Notes: generated by a model from the sequence alone, not told the origin. Shown: positions 9,625 through 18,209, counted from the stretch's first letter. The stretch is DNA of 59,140 nucleotides from JALYUM01 sp036688685 (GCF_036688685.1 NZ_JAQQPS010000030.1:1-59140); one strand, 5' to 3'. Numbers and translations are program-made.

Positions 9625-10173
9625 TTACCACATCAGATCATCGGGAATCTGGAACGCCGCATACGGATCGTCCTCTTCCACGGCCGCGACAGTCTTGTTG
9701 ACCCGCACCACCATGGACGGATCGCGCTCGGCAATCTTGTCGGCCACCACGCGCGGCACCAGCTCGGTGACAACGCCCTTGGCACCGTTCTCAACCACGA
9801 TCACCAGCCGTCCCGCCATCAGGTGGCCCTGCACGGCAGCGGACACATACATCCGTTCCACTTTGCCGTCATAGGTGTAGTGGTAGGCGATGTCGCCATT
9901 GCCCTTGCCCTGGCGATTCTTATTCACCATCTGCGTGATCTGCGCGGCGATCGCCTTCTGATTCGCGGCGGCGTCGCGCTGCAAATTCAGTTCGCGCGCG
10001 CGCTCGGCCTGCTTGCGCTGCGCTTCCTGCGCAGCCAGCTTCACTTCGTCGACCGACTGCGTGCCGGTGCGCCGCTCCACCTTCTTTTGCTTGCTCTTGT
10101 CCTGGTTGGCCAGTTTGACCTTGTTTTTATCCACCAGGCCTGCTTTGAGCAATTGCTCCGCCAAGGAAACCAT
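9625..10173 (-). CDS. DUF2058 family protein (YaiL-like)
   Basis: Highly charged protein of 182 residues typical of DUF2058. It opens with SLAEQLLKAGLVDKNKVK, followed by a Lys/Arg/Gln-rich coiled-coil region (about residues 20-90) and a compact C-terminal domain containing IAYHYTYDGKVERMYVS. Members are called nucleoprotein/polynucleotide-associated because of the basic region. Molecular function is not established. It is monocistronic and convergent with the preceding hydrolase gene. Confidence 0.92.
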   Translation of the reverse strand: MVSLAEQLLKAGLVDKNKVKLANQDKSKQKKVERRTGTQSVDEVKLAAQEAQRKQAERARELNLQRDAAANQKAIAAQITQMVNKNRQGKGNGDIAYHYTYDGKVERMYVSAAVQGHLMAGRLVIVVENGAKGVVTELVPRVVADKIAERDPSMVVRVNKTVAAVEEDDPYAAFQIPDDLMW

Positions 10174-10341
10174 CTGCTACTCCTTCAATGTTATCTGCGC
10201 AAGGGCGTCAGCATAGCAAGGATCAAATCGCACAGGTTCACAACAGTGGCCCATATCGGCCCAGATTTATTTGGAAACTATATTGCCTGTCAGTACAATT
10301 GACTTGTAGTAACAATATAACGATAACTTTTCAGGCCTTTC

Positions 10342-10938
10342 ATGTTCACTAAAACTGTTTTTGCTGTTGCTGCCATTACCATTGCCGGCGCCGTCCAGGC
10401 GCAAGTCGCACCTGTGCGCACCATCCTGGTTCCCGCGCCGATGCGCGTCATGCTGGGCTTTGGTGTCGTCGGCGGTGGCGATGACCTCGTTACTGCCCAA
10501 CGCACGAATGGCGGGAGCGACACCCTCAAGGCTGGCGACGGCGTGATCTTTTCGGCCGGCATCGACTACCGCGTCAACCCGGCGTTTTCGCTGCAGGCAT
10601 CGGCCGGCTACCATCGCAGCCAGATCTCGGCCGACAACGGCAAGGTAGAATTCACCCGCGTCCCCGTCGAGCTGCTGGGCTTTTACCACTTCAACGAAAA
10701 CTGGCGCCTCGGCGGCGGCGTGCGTTATGTCAGCAAGCCGACCTTGAAAGGCAGCGGCGTGGCCAACATGCCCGACTTTGAATTCAACAGCACCACCGGC
10801 GGCGTGATTGAAGCGGAATACCTGCTGGGCCGCAACTGGGGCTTCCAGCTGCGTTATGTGCACGAAACACTCAAGGCGGACGGCTACCGCGACACCAATG
10901 CGGACCAGGCCGGCCTGGGCGTGCGCTACTACTTCTAA
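10342..10938 (+). CDS. Small outer-membrane beta-barrel protein
   Basis: A 198-residue protein with a signal peptide (MFTKTVFAVAAITIAGAVQA) followed by alternating amphipathic strands such as FSLQASAGYHRS, FYHFNENWRLGGGVRYVS and WGFQLRYVHETL. It ends in YYF; a C-terminal aromatic residue is the recognition signal for the BAM machinery. This fits an eight-stranded barrel of the OmpA/OmpW/porin-like beta-barrel class. No ligand or enzymatic role can be read. The stop codon overlaps the convergent LysR gene by four bases. Confidence 0.82.
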   Translation: MFTKTVFAVAAITIAGAVQAQVAPVRTILVPAPMRVMLGFGVVGGGDDLVTAQRTNGGSDTLKAGDGVIFSAGIDYRVNPAFSLQASAGYHRSQISADNGKVEFTRVPVELLGFYHFNENWRLGGGVRYVSKPTLKGSGVANMPDFEFNSTTGGVIEAEYLLGRNWGFQLRYVHETLKADGYRDTNADQAGLGVRYYF

Positions 10939-11852
10939 GTCACGAGGCGCAGGTCGTCATGCTGCGCCAGTATCGCGAGCAGCCAGTCGGCAAACACGCG
11001 CAGCTTCGGCGTGGCCATCCGGCCCTTTGGATACACCAGTGAAATCGGCTGCGCCGGCAAGGATGCGTCCGGCAACACTGGCACCAGGCTGCCGTCATCG
11101 AAATGGGCGCGCGCCTGGTAGGTGGCGCAGCGCGCCAGGCCCAGGCCCTGCAGCGCGCAAATCATGTTGGCATCGCCATCGTTAACCGACACCGGCCCGC
11201 CCAGCGCCACATTGATGCGCTTGCCGTCCACCAGAACATCCCAATCGAAGGCGCGCCCGCTACGCCCGGCCACATGCACCACGCTGCGATGCACCGCCAG
11301 TTGCGCCACCGTCTGCGGCAAACCATGGCGCGCCACATACGCCGGCGCCGCACACAAGACAAATGGCATGACGCCAATCTGGCGGCCGATCATCGCCGAA
11401 TCCTGCAGTTTGCCCACCCGCACCGCGCAGTCGGCGCCCTCCTCGGTCAAATCGACCAGTCGATCCGTGAATGAAATGACCAGTTCCAGGTCGGGATACA
11501 TATCACGGAACTGTGCCAGCCTGGGCAGGATGAAATTCCGGCCCAGCGTCGACGGCAATTCGACCCGCAGGCGTCCGCGCGGGCTGGCGGCGTCCTGTCC
11601 CCTGAAGCGCGCTTCGGCCACTTCGAGCGCCTGCAGGATGTCCTGGCAGTCGCGCAGGTAATCAATGCCTTCGGCCGTGAGCGACAGGCGCCGCGTGGTG
11701 CGCTGGAGCAGCTGCACACCGAGCGCCGCTTCCAGCTTCTGGATGGTGGCCGTCAAGGCCGCGCGCGGCACGTTGAGCGTCTCGGCAGCCTTTGAAAAAC
11801 TGTTGGCTTCGACGATGCGGACAAACGCACGCATGGCCTTGATTTTATCCAT
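10935..11852 (-). CDS. LysR-family transcriptional regulator, divergent from an MFS exporter
   Basis: Standard 305-residue LysR protein. An N-terminal winged helix-turn-helix (about residues 1-60, MDKIKAMRAFVRIVEANSFSKAAETLNVPRAALTATIQKLE) is followed by the periplasmic-binding-protein-like effector domain starting near GRLRVELP. It is transcribed away from the MFS gene at 11950, the classic arrangement for a regulator controlling its neighbour. A candidate LysR box lies immediately upstream (11855-11869). The inducer is unknown; a toxic small molecule exported by the transporter is the natural guess. Confidence 0.93.
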   Translation of the reverse strand: MDKIKAMRAFVRIVEANSFSKAAETLNVPRAALTATIQKLEAALGVQLLQRTTRRLSLTAEGIDYLRDCQDILQALEVAEARFRGQDAASPRGRLRVELPSTLGRNFILPRLAQFRDMYPDLELVISFTDRLVDLTEEGADCAVRVGKLQDSAMIGRQIGVMPFVLCAAPAYVARHGLPQTVAQLAVHRSVVHVAGRSGRAFDWDVLVDGKRINVALGGPVSVNDGDANMICALQGLGLARCATYQARAHFDDGSLVPVLPDASLPAQPISLVYPKGRMATPKLRVFADWLLAILAQHDDLRLVT

Positions 11853-11854
11853 TG

Positions 11855-11869
11855 TTCATATTAAGTGAA
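11855..11869. promoter_or_regulatory. Candidate LysR-binding palindrome
   Basis: TTCATATTAAGTGAA is an imperfect palindrome with TTCA/TGAA arms that contains the T-N11-A pattern of LysR boxes. It begins three bases upstream of the lysR start codon in the divergent lysR/MFS intergenic region. Position and symmetry suggest autoregulation. Binding is not shown by the sequence. Confidence 0.45.
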
Positions 11870-11949
11870 AAGTGATAGTCGATTATGCCTGATTATCTTC
11901 AACACATATTTCTTTACACTGGGCGTACTGATTAACCGCGAACACGCCC

Positions 11950-13164
11950 ATGAAAACCGATTCCGACCTTACGCCACGCATGACCCTGTTGCTGGCCACC
12001 GCCTGCGGCATGATCGTCGCCAATATTTATTACGCCCAGACGCTGGTGGGACCGATTGCACGCGCCACCGGCCTGGCGCCCGAAGTGGCGGGCCTGATCG
12101 TGACGTTGACGCAAATCGGCTACGCGCTCGGTTTGCTGTTCCTGGTGCCGCTGGGCGATTTGCTGGAAAACCGGCGCCTGGTGGTAGTTGCACTGCTGTG
12201 TGCCTCAGTGGCGCTGCTGGCGGCGGCCTTGAGTACCAGCGGCGCCCTGTTCCTGGCTGCGGCGCTGGCCATCGGTCTGTGCTCGGTCGTGGCCCAGGTG
12301 CTGGTACCGTTCGCCGCCCACCTGTCGAAAGAAGCGACCCGGGGCGCGGCGGTCGGCAAAGTTGTCAGCGGCTTGCTGCTGGGGATCATGCTGGCGCGCC
12401 CGGTGGCCAGCCTGGTGGCCGATCACGCCAACTGGCACGTGGTGTTTGGCGGCGCCTCGGTGCTGATGGCGGTGCTGGCCTTGGTGCTATTCAAGAATTT
12501 GCCACAACGCCATCCCCAGGCGCCCTTACCGTATCCAAAACTGATCGGTTCGCTGTGGCACCTGCTCGCCGGCACGCCGGTGCTGCGCCGCCGCGCGCTG
12601 TACCAGGCCGGCCTGTTCGGTTCCTTCAGCCTGTTCTGGACCGTGACGCCGCTGGAATTGACCAGCCCTGCGTTCGGCCTGTCGCAAACCGGGGTGGCAA
12701 TTTTTGCGCTGGTGGGCATGGCCGGCGCGATCGCCTCGCCGGTGGCCGGACGCCTGGCCGATAGTGGGCACACACTTGCTGCCACCGCCGCTGCCCTGGT
12801 TCTCGGTGTCATCGGCTTTGCGCTGCCGCTGGTGTCGACGCAATCGCATACGCTGGCCCTGGCCATTTTGGTGGCCGCCTCGATCATCCTCGACATGGCC
12901 GTGGCCGCCAACCTGGTGCTGGGCCAGCGCGCCATCTTTGCATTGGCCGCCGACGTGCGCAGCCGCCTGAACGGCCTGTATTTCGCGCTGACCTTCGCCG
13001 GTGGCGCGCTCGGTTCAGCCCTGGGCGGCTGGATGTACGCCAGCCACGGCTGGCATGCCGCGCTGCTGACCGGCATGGCGTTCCCGGCGCTGGCCTTCCT
13101 GGGCTGGCTGCTGGAATATGCAAGCCGTGCGGCTGCCGGCCGCGCCGCAAAGAATGTTGCTTAA
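11950..13164 (+). CDS. Major facilitator superfamily transporter
   Basis: Twelve-helix MFS permease of 404 residues in the inner membrane. The first two helices and the loop (LGDLLENRRLVV) match the MFS signature region between helices 2 and 3, and the second half repeats the pattern (AGRLADSGHTL). It resembles YnfM-like drug/metabolite exporters that are commonly paired with a divergent LysR regulator, as here. An overlapping upstream frame that starts at 11865 is not used, because the ATG at 11950 starts the conserved domain. The substrate is unknown. Confidence 0.92.
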   Translation: MKTDSDLTPRMTLLLATACGMIVANIYYAQTLVGPIARATGLAPEVAGLIVTLTQIGYALGLLFLVPLGDLLENRRLVVVALLCASVALLAAALSTSGALFLAAALAIGLCSVVAQVLVPFAAHLSKEATRGAAVGKVVSGLLLGIMLARPVASLVADHANWHVVFGGASVLMAVLALVLFKNLPQRHPQAPLPYPKLIGSLWHLLAGTPVLRRRALYQAGLFGSFSLFWTVTPLELTSPAFGLSQTGVAIFALVGMAGAIASPVAGRLADSGHTLAATAAALVLGVIGFALPLVSTQSHTLALAILVAASIILDMAVAANLVLGQRAIFALAADVRSRLNGLYFALTFAGGALGSALGGWMYASHGWHAALLTGMAFPALAFLGWLLEYASRAAAGRAAKNVA

Positions 13165-13248
13165 ATTAGACAACAGCAGCGTCGTGACTTTTGAATAGAT
13201 TTTGGCAAGTTATTTCCAGTAAGCTAGTTTTTTCTTCTGGGAGTGATC

Positions 13249-14208
13249 ATGCTGACACGACTGCTGTGCCTAGTAAGCGCTGCACTGTTTTCCATGGCCC
13301 TGTGCGGACCCGCCGTGGCGGCTGCCGATGGCGCCACCGCCAGCGAAAAAGCCGCGCAATTTTTGCAGTCGCTGCATTTCCAGGAGGGCAGCATCAAGCT
13401 GCCAGGCGACGTGGCCACGCTGACGCTGCCGCCTTCGTTCCGCTATCTGTCCCCGGCCGATACCGAGCGCGTCCTGGTCGATGCCTGGGGCAACCCGCCC
13501 GGCGCCGTCACGCTGGGCATGATCGTGCCAAGCGGCGTCAGTCCGATCGAGCAGAACGGTTGGGGCGCGATCATCACCTACGACAAGGATGGCCACGTCA
13601 AGGACGACGATGCCGACAGCATCAAGTACGACGAGCTGCTCAAGGACATGCAGGAAAGTGTCAGCGAGAACAATGCCGCGCGCAAGGAAAAAGGCTATGC
13701 GCCGATGACGCTGGTGGGCTGGGCCGAACGCCCGCACTACGACAAGGCGCAACATAAACTGTACTGGGCCAAGGAACTGCGCACCGAAGGCGAGCAGCAG
13801 AACGGCCTGAACTACAACGTGCGGGTGCTGGGCCGCGAAGGCGTGCTGGTGCTCAATGCCATTGCCGGGCGCGACCAGCTCGACGCCATCAAGGTCGAGA
13901 TGCAGAAAGTCACCGCCTTCACCAATTTTACGCCCGGCTTGCGCTACACCGATTTCAATGCCAGCACGGACAAGGTGGCCGAATATGGCCTGGCCGCGCT
14001 GGTTGCCGGCGGCGTGGCTGCCAAACTGGGCCTGTTCGGCAAGCTGCTGGCCCTGCTCCTCGCCTTCAAAAAAATCATCCTGCTGGTGGTCGCCGGCTTC
14101 GGCACCGCGATCTACAAATTTTTCAAACGCGAAAAACCCCCGGTGTATCCGATCAGCGCGCCTGACAGTCCCGAGCACGATGAAAAAGTGGACCTGACCA
14201 AGCGCTGA
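13249..14208 (+). CDS. DUF2167 membrane-anchored protein
   Basis: About 319 residues with a signal peptide (cleavage near AVAAADG), a large periplasmic domain and two C-terminal hydrophobic segments (about 240-265 and 270-290) followed by a short charged tail. The periplasmic domain has DUF2167 hallmarks: FRYLSPADTERVLVDAWGNP, WGAIITYDKDGHV and MTLVGWAERPHYD. The ATG at 13249 is preferred because GGGAG lies five bases upstream; the GTG at 13243 falls inside that ribosome-binding site. Function unknown. Its TGA directly abuts the stop of the convergent aldo/keto reductase gene, with no base between. Confidence 0.9.
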   Translation: MLTRLLCLVSAALFSMALCGPAVAAADGATASEKAAQFLQSLHFQEGSIKLPGDVATLTLPPSFRYLSPADTERVLVDAWGNPPGAVTLGMIVPSGVSPIEQNGWGAIITYDKDGHVKDDDADSIKYDELLKDMQESVSENNAARKEKGYAPMTLVGWAERPHYDKAQHKLYWAKELRTEGEQQNGLNYNVRVLGREGVLVLNAIAGRDQLDAIKVEMQKVTAFTNFTPGLRYTDFNASTDKVAEYGLAALVAGGVAAKLGLFGKLLALLLAFKKIILLVVAGFGTAIYKFFKREKPPVYPISAPDSPEHDEKVDLTKR

Positions 14209-15057
14209 TCACATCGCGTTCAGCGCCGCCAGCGCAGCGGCGTCGAGTGTCAGATTGCTGGCCGCGACGTTCTGGCGCAGGTGCGCCACCGACGACGTAC
14301 CCGGAATCACCAGCACGTTTGGCGCGCGCTGCAGCAGCCAGGCCAGCGCCACCTGCATGGTCGTCGCTTCGAGCCGGGCGGCAACATCGCTCAGGGTGCT
14401 CGACTGCAGCGGCGTGAAACCACCCAGCGGGAAAAACGGCACATAGGCGATACCATCCGCAGCGAGCGTGTCGATCAGTGCATCGTCGACGCGGTGGGCC
14501 AGGTTGTACATGTTCTGGACGCAGACGATCTGCGCCAGTTTGCGGCCCTCGGCGATTTGCGCCGCATCCACGTTCGACAGGCCGATGTGTTTTACCAGTC
14601 CCTCCTCCTGCAGGCGCACCAGCGTGCCCAGGCTTTCAGCGATCGACGAACCGTCCGGGCCGGCCAGCCCGGGTGCGCGCAGGTTGACCACGTCGATGCG
14701 TTCCAGACCCAGGTTACGCAAATTGGCGTGCACGGCGTCGCGCAATTCGTTGCTCGATGCGGCCGGCAGCCACGAGGCGTCGTCACCGCGCTTGAAGCCG
14801 ATCTTGGTCACAATGGTCAAGCCGTCGCGGTAAGGGTGCAGCGCTTCGCGGATGATCTGGTTGGTGATGTGCGGGCCATAGAAATCCGAGGTGTCGATGT
14901 GGTTGATGCCCAGCTCGATGGCACTGCGTAACACGGCGACGGCGGCCGCACGGTCTTTCGGCGGACCGAACACGTGCGGGCCGGCCAGCTGCATGGCGCC
15001 GTAGCCCATGCGGTTCAATTTCAAATCGGTGTGCGCGGGTATATAGATGGTTTGCAT
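14209..15057 (-). CDS. Aldo/keto reductase family oxidoreductase (YdbC-like)
   Basis: NADPH-dependent oxidoreductase with a TIM-barrel fold, about 282 residues. Catalytic Asp and Tyr sit in INHIDTSDFYGPH and the catalytic Lys in IVTKIGF. The position that usually carries the active-site His reads DVVNLRAPG, as in the YdbC pyridoxal reductase-like branch. The cofactor-binding end is present (VLVIPGTSSVAHL). The start at 15057 has GGAG six bases upstream; the longer in-frame extension to 15126 would run into the regulatory region. It is divergent from a LysR gene that probably controls it. Confidence 0.92.
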   Translation of the reverse strand: MQTIYIPAHTDLKLNRMGYGAMQLAGPHVFGPPKDRAAAVAVLRSAIELGINHIDTSDFYGPHITNQIIREALHPYRDGLTIVTKIGFKRGDDASWLPAASSNELRDAVHANLRNLGLERIDVVNLRAPGLAGPDGSSIAESLGTLVRLQEEGLVKHIGLSNVDAAQIAEGRKLAQIVCVQNMYNLAHRVDDALIDTLAADGIAYVPFFPLGGFTPLQSSTLSDVAARLEATTMQVALAWLLQRAPNVLVIPGTSSVAHLRQNVAASNLTLDAAALAALNAM

Positions 15058-15104
15058 GGTGAACTCCAGTGAAGTAGATGAGGTAACCATCGTAGGCGCG
15101 AATC

Positions 15105-15150
15105 GGCTGTGTGATAATCGGGTCAATCGCGCACGGGCTGTGCGCTAATC
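15105..15150. promoter_or_regulatory. Tandem 15-bp direct repeats plus inverted repeat between AKR and LysR genes
   Basis: GGCTGTGTGATAATC (15105-15119) and GGCTGTGCGCTAATC (15136-15150) are direct repeats 31 bases apart, about three helical turns. The second is overlapped by a perfect inverted repeat, GCGCAC-N5-GTGCGC (15129-15145). This lies in the divergent promoter region and is a good candidate for the LysR operator. Confidence 0.5.
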
Positions 15151-15164
15151 CGCACAATCTACTT

Positions 15165-16094
15165 ATGCAAAATGATTCCATGGCTGACCTGGCGGCGTTT
15201 GCGCTGATCGCCCGGCACAGCGGTTTTCGCCAGGCGGCGCGCGCCAGCGGCCAGTCGGCATCAAAGCTGAGCGAAGCGCTGCGCCGGCTCGAGCAGCAAC
15301 TGGGCATCCGCCTGTTGACGCGCACCACGCGCAGCGTGAAACCCACCGAGGCGGGCGCGCTGCTGCTCACGCGCTTGCGCCCGGCACTCGACGACGTGGC
15401 CAGCGCCCTCGACGTTCTCAATGAACTGCGCGACAGCCCGCGCGGCACGCTGCGCCTGAACGTGCCGGTCAGCGCGGCGCGCCTGTTCCTGCCCGAGATG
15501 GTCAACCGCTTCATGGGCCTGTATCCCGAGATCGTGCTGGAGCTCGTCGTCGACAACAATTTCGTCGACCTGGCCGCCAGTGGCTGCGACGCCGGCATCC
15601 GCTACGGCGAGCGCATGGAGCTGGACATGATCGCGATGCCGATCGGCCCGCGCACGGAACGCTTTGCCGCCGCGGCTTCACCCGCCTACCTTGCCCGGTG
15701 CGGCGTGCCCGCGCACCCGCGCGACCTGCTGCAGCACGCCTGCCTGCGCGGGCGCTTTCTCAGCGGCGCCATCTATCCATGGGAATTCGAAAAGGATGGC
15801 CAGGCCCTCTCGGTCGAGCCGGGCGGCCCGCTGATCGTCACGCCGAGCTCGTTCGATCTGGCGGTCAGCGCGGCCATTGCCGGCCAAGGTGTCATTTATT
15901 TGTTCGAGGCATGGCTGGCACCGCACCTGGCGTCCGGCGCGCTGGCGCCCGTGCTGCCGGACTGGTGGCTGACCTTTCCCGGCCCCTTCCTGTACTACCC
16001 GGGCCGGCGCCACCTGCCCGCACCACTGCGCGCCTTTATCGATTTTGTGCGCACCGACAGTTATGATCATTCCATGACAAAGGAAACTGCATGA
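15165..16094 (+). CDS. LysR-family transcriptional regulator
   Basis: LysR regulator of about 309 residues. The N-terminal helix-turn-helix reads MADLAAFALIARHSGFRQAARASGQ, followed by the linker helix and an effector-binding domain from about residue 90. It belongs to the branch with RTTRSVKPTEAG and SPRGTLRLNVP motifs that commonly sits beside oxidoreductases. Start candidates are 15165 and 15180; the ATG at 15111 would place coding sequence over the operator repeats. It is divergent from the aldo/keto reductase gene. Unusually, its TGA overlaps the ATG of a lipocalin gene by four bases, so the regulator may be co-translated with secreted proteins. Confidence 0.93.
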   Translation: MQNDSMADLAAFALIARHSGFRQAARASGQSASKLSEALRRLEQQLGIRLLTRTTRSVKPTEAGALLLTRLRPALDDVASALDVLNELRDSPRGTLRLNVPVSAARLFLPEMVNRFMGLYPEIVLELVVDNNFVDLAASGCDAGIRYGERMELDMIAMPIGPRTERFAAAASPAYLARCGVPAHPRDLLQHACLRGRFLSGAIYPWEFEKDGQALSVEPGGPLIVTPSSFDLAVSAAIAGQGVIYLFEAWLAPHLASGALAPVLPDWWLTFPGPFLYYPGRRHLPAPLRAFIDFVRTDSYDHSMTKETA

Positions 16095-16624
16095 AAAAAT
16101 ACGCCTTGATCGGCCTGCTGGCAATGGCCGCAACAGCCGCAGCGGATACGCCGCTGACGACCATCCCCACCCTCGACACGGCCCGCTACGCCGGCACCTG
16201 GTACGAGATCGCGAAATATCCGAATTACTTCCAGCGCAAATGCCTCTCCAACACGGTGGCCAACTACAGCGCGCAGCCGGACGGCACCATCCGCGTCGAC
16301 AACCGCTGCACCCAGGAAGGCAACAAAGTCGAGCAAGCCGTGGGCCAGGCGCGCCAACCGGGCGGACCCGGTTCGCCGAAACTCGAAGTGCGGTTTGCGC
16401 CGGCGTGGCTATCGTTGCTGCCCTTCGTGTGGGGGAATTACTGGGTGATCGACCTCGATCCGGGCTACACGCTGGTGGCCGTCAGCGAGCCCAAGCGCGA
16501 GTACCTGTGGATTCTGTCGCGCACGGCGAAGGTTGAGCCGCAGGCGTATGCGGGACTGGTGCAGCGGCTGGCGGCCAAGGGTTTCGATACGAGCAAGCTG
16601 GTGGTCACGAAACAGGGCAACTAA
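16091..16624 (+). CDS. blc: Lipocalin family protein (Blc-like)
   Basis: Bacterial lipocalin of 177 residues, the usual length. Lipocalins bind small hydrophobic ligands in a beta-barrel and are associated with envelope maintenance. The signature is TARYAGTWYEIAKYPNYFQ, with NYWVIDLDPGYTLVAVSEP and YLWILSRT as the second and third conserved regions. The N-terminus is a signal peptide (ALIGLLAMAATAAAD) without the lipobox Cys found in E. coli Blc, so this one should be a soluble periplasmic protein. The start overlaps the lysR stop (ATGA), and its own stop overlaps the CAP-protein start by one base. Confidence 0.93.
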   Translation: MKKYALIGLLAMAATAAADTPLTTIPTLDTARYAGTWYEIAKYPNYFQRKCLSNTVANYSAQPDGTIRVDNRCTQEGNKVEQAVGQARQPGGPGSPKLEVRFAPAWLSLLPFVWGNYWVIDLDPGYTLVAVSEPKREYLWILSRTAKVEPQAYAGLVQRLAAKGFDTSKLVVTKQGN

Positions 16625-17457
16625 TGCGGTTCGCGCGGCTCGGCCACGCCGCCTTTGCACTGCTGGCATTGCTGGCACTACCGGCGCGCTCGAGCGACCT
16701 GGTCCAGCTGATCAACGCCTACCGGGCCGGGCCAGCCGTGTGCGCCGGCCGCATGTCCCCTGCGCTGCCCCCGTTGCAGGCCAGGGCGGCACTGGCGCAG
16801 GTGCACATGGCGTCCGGCCGCTTCCTGCAGCAAGACCTGGCGCGCGCCGGCTACCGGGCCTTGCAGGTCGAGGCGATCGGCGTGCGCGGCGCCAGCGACC
16901 TGGACAGCGTCATGCAGCTGTTGCGCGAGCAGCACTGCGCCACCTTGCGCAATCCGGCCTTGCCCGATATCGGCGTGGTGCCGGAGGGCGACGGCTGGTC
17001 GATCTTGCTCGCGCGCGAAGACATTGTGCCGCCGCTGCCAACGCAGGCGCAATCGACGCGCGCCATCCTGGACGCGACCAACCGCGCCCGCGCCACGGCA
17101 CGCAACTGCGGCGCCCGGGCGTTTCCCGCGGCGCCGCCGCTGGTATTGAACGCGTCACTCGACGCGGCCGCGCTGGCGCACAGCAGCGAGATGGCGGCGC
17201 TGCGCTACTTCAGCCACCAGGGCAAGGACGGCAGCCAGGTGGGCGAGCGCGCCCTGCGCGCCGGCTACCGCTGGCAGCAGATCGGAGAAAACATCGCCTC
17301 GGGCATGCGCACGCCGGACGATGCGGTGGCCGGCTGGGTGGCCAGCCCGGGCCACTGCGCCAACCTGATGAACCCGGGATTCACCGCCATGGGCAGCGGC
17401 TACGCCAAGAGCACGCAGACGGATATCGTGTTCTGGACCCAGGTGTTCGGGCGCTGA
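16624..17457 (+). CDS. Secreted CAP-domain protein with duplicated (tandem) CAP-like modules
   Basis: A 277-residue exported protein (signal peptide to about ARSSD). The C-terminal half (about residues 140-277) is a classical bacterial CAP/SCP domain with the pocket residues in place: His in YFSHQGKDG, Glu in IGENIASG and His in SPGHCANLMNPGF. The N-terminal half appears to be a diverged copy: INAYRAGPAVC, PALPPLQARAAL and LRNPALPDIGV align with TNRARATARNC, PAAPPLVLNASL and LMNPGFTAMGS. The first copy lacks the His/Glu/His set. CAP domains in bacteria are extracytoplasmic and of mostly unknown activity. Coupled by TAATG overlap to the lipocalin gene. Confidence 0.88.
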   Translation: MRFARLGHAAFALLALLALPARSSDLVQLINAYRAGPAVCAGRMSPALPPLQARAALAQVHMASGRFLQQDLARAGYRALQVEAIGVRGASDLDSVMQLLREQHCATLRNPALPDIGVVPEGDGWSILLAREDIVPPLPTQAQSTRAILDATNRARATARNCGARAFPAAPPLVLNASLDAAALAHSSEMAALRYFSHQGKDGSQVGERALRAGYRWQQIGENIASGMRTPDDAVAGWVASPGHCANLMNPGFTAMGSGYAKSTQTDIVFWTQVFGR

Positions 17458-17510
17458 GGCGCAGTCAGCAAGTTTTATCCAGCAGCGGGGCCGGCGCTGG
17501 CCGCCAGCTT

Positions 17511-18209
17511 TTACATGACCTTGACCGCGCGGCCGATGAACTGGATCGGCCCGGTCGGCTTGTTCAACGGCGAACCCTTGACCGGCTCCAGCGTCAGCTC
17601 GAACAGCTGGTTCGGCTGCACGTTCGGCAAGGCGTCGAGTGGAATGGTGATGGTCTGGCCAGGTTTCACCAGGCCCAGCGAGACCGGACCGCGCCAGCCA
17701 TCGGCCTTGGTCCAGAATTGCAGTGATTTGTCGCTCGGCACCGACGCCGTGCCCAGCGGCACCAGATTTAACTCGCGGCCCATGCTGGCCTGCATCACGT
17801 AACCCGGCGCCTTGTTGTCCGGCGCCACCAGCACGACCATGTATTGCGGCTTGCCGGCGCCCGCGTCCGGACGGCCCGCCAACACCACGGCCAGCAGCGC
17901 CGCCAGCGCCACGGAGGTACCGGTCAGGGCGCGCCACAGTGATAAAGAACGCCAGACCGATGCACGCACCGGTTGCACCCCTGCCGCACTGCGGGCGATG
18001 CGGCGCCACAGTTGCGCCGACGGCGTCACCGGCTCGGCCAGGCTGGCCAGCGGCAACAAATCGGCTTCCCACTGCACGATGGCAGCGCGCAAGGCAGCGT
18101 TCGAGCCGAGCTGCAATTCGAGGGCGCGGCGTTCGTCGGCGCCCAGCGTGCCGAGCACGTACTCGGCCGCTTGCGCGCGCAGGTGGTCGGATAAGGGAGC
18201 GTTACTCAT
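17511..18209 (-). CDS. RskA-type anti-sigma factor
   Basis: Membrane-spanning regulator of about 232 residues that should hold the neighbouring ECF sigma factor inactive. The N-terminal cytosolic part carries the anti-sigma motif (LRAQAAEYVLGTLGADERRALE). A single transmembrane helix follows (about residues 90-112, LTGTSVALAALLAVVLAG), then a periplasmic RskA domain (QYMVVLVAPDNKAPGYVM, SLQFWTKADGWRGPVSLG). The start at 18209 gives a four-base ATGA overlap with the sigma stop, so the two proteins are translationally coupled. Whether release needs regulated proteolysis, as in Mycobacterium RskA, is unknown. Confidence 0.92.
   Translation of the reverse strand: MSNAPLSDHLRAQAAEYVLGTLGADERRALELQLGSNAALRAAIVQWEADLLPLASLAEPVTPSAQLWRRIARSAAGVQPVRASVWRSLSLWRALTGTSVALAALLAVVLAGRPDAGAGKPQYMVVLVAPDNKAPGYVMQASMGRELNLVPLGTASVPSDKSLQFWTKADGWRGPVSLGLVKPGQTITIPLDALPNVQPNQLFELTLEPVKGSPLNKPTGPIQFIGRAVKVM

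Noticed and set aside
17458..17510. Hairpin between the CAP gene and the anti-sigma gene as a terminator
   Set aside because: GC-rich complementary stretches exist but no clean stem with a U-tract could be defined.
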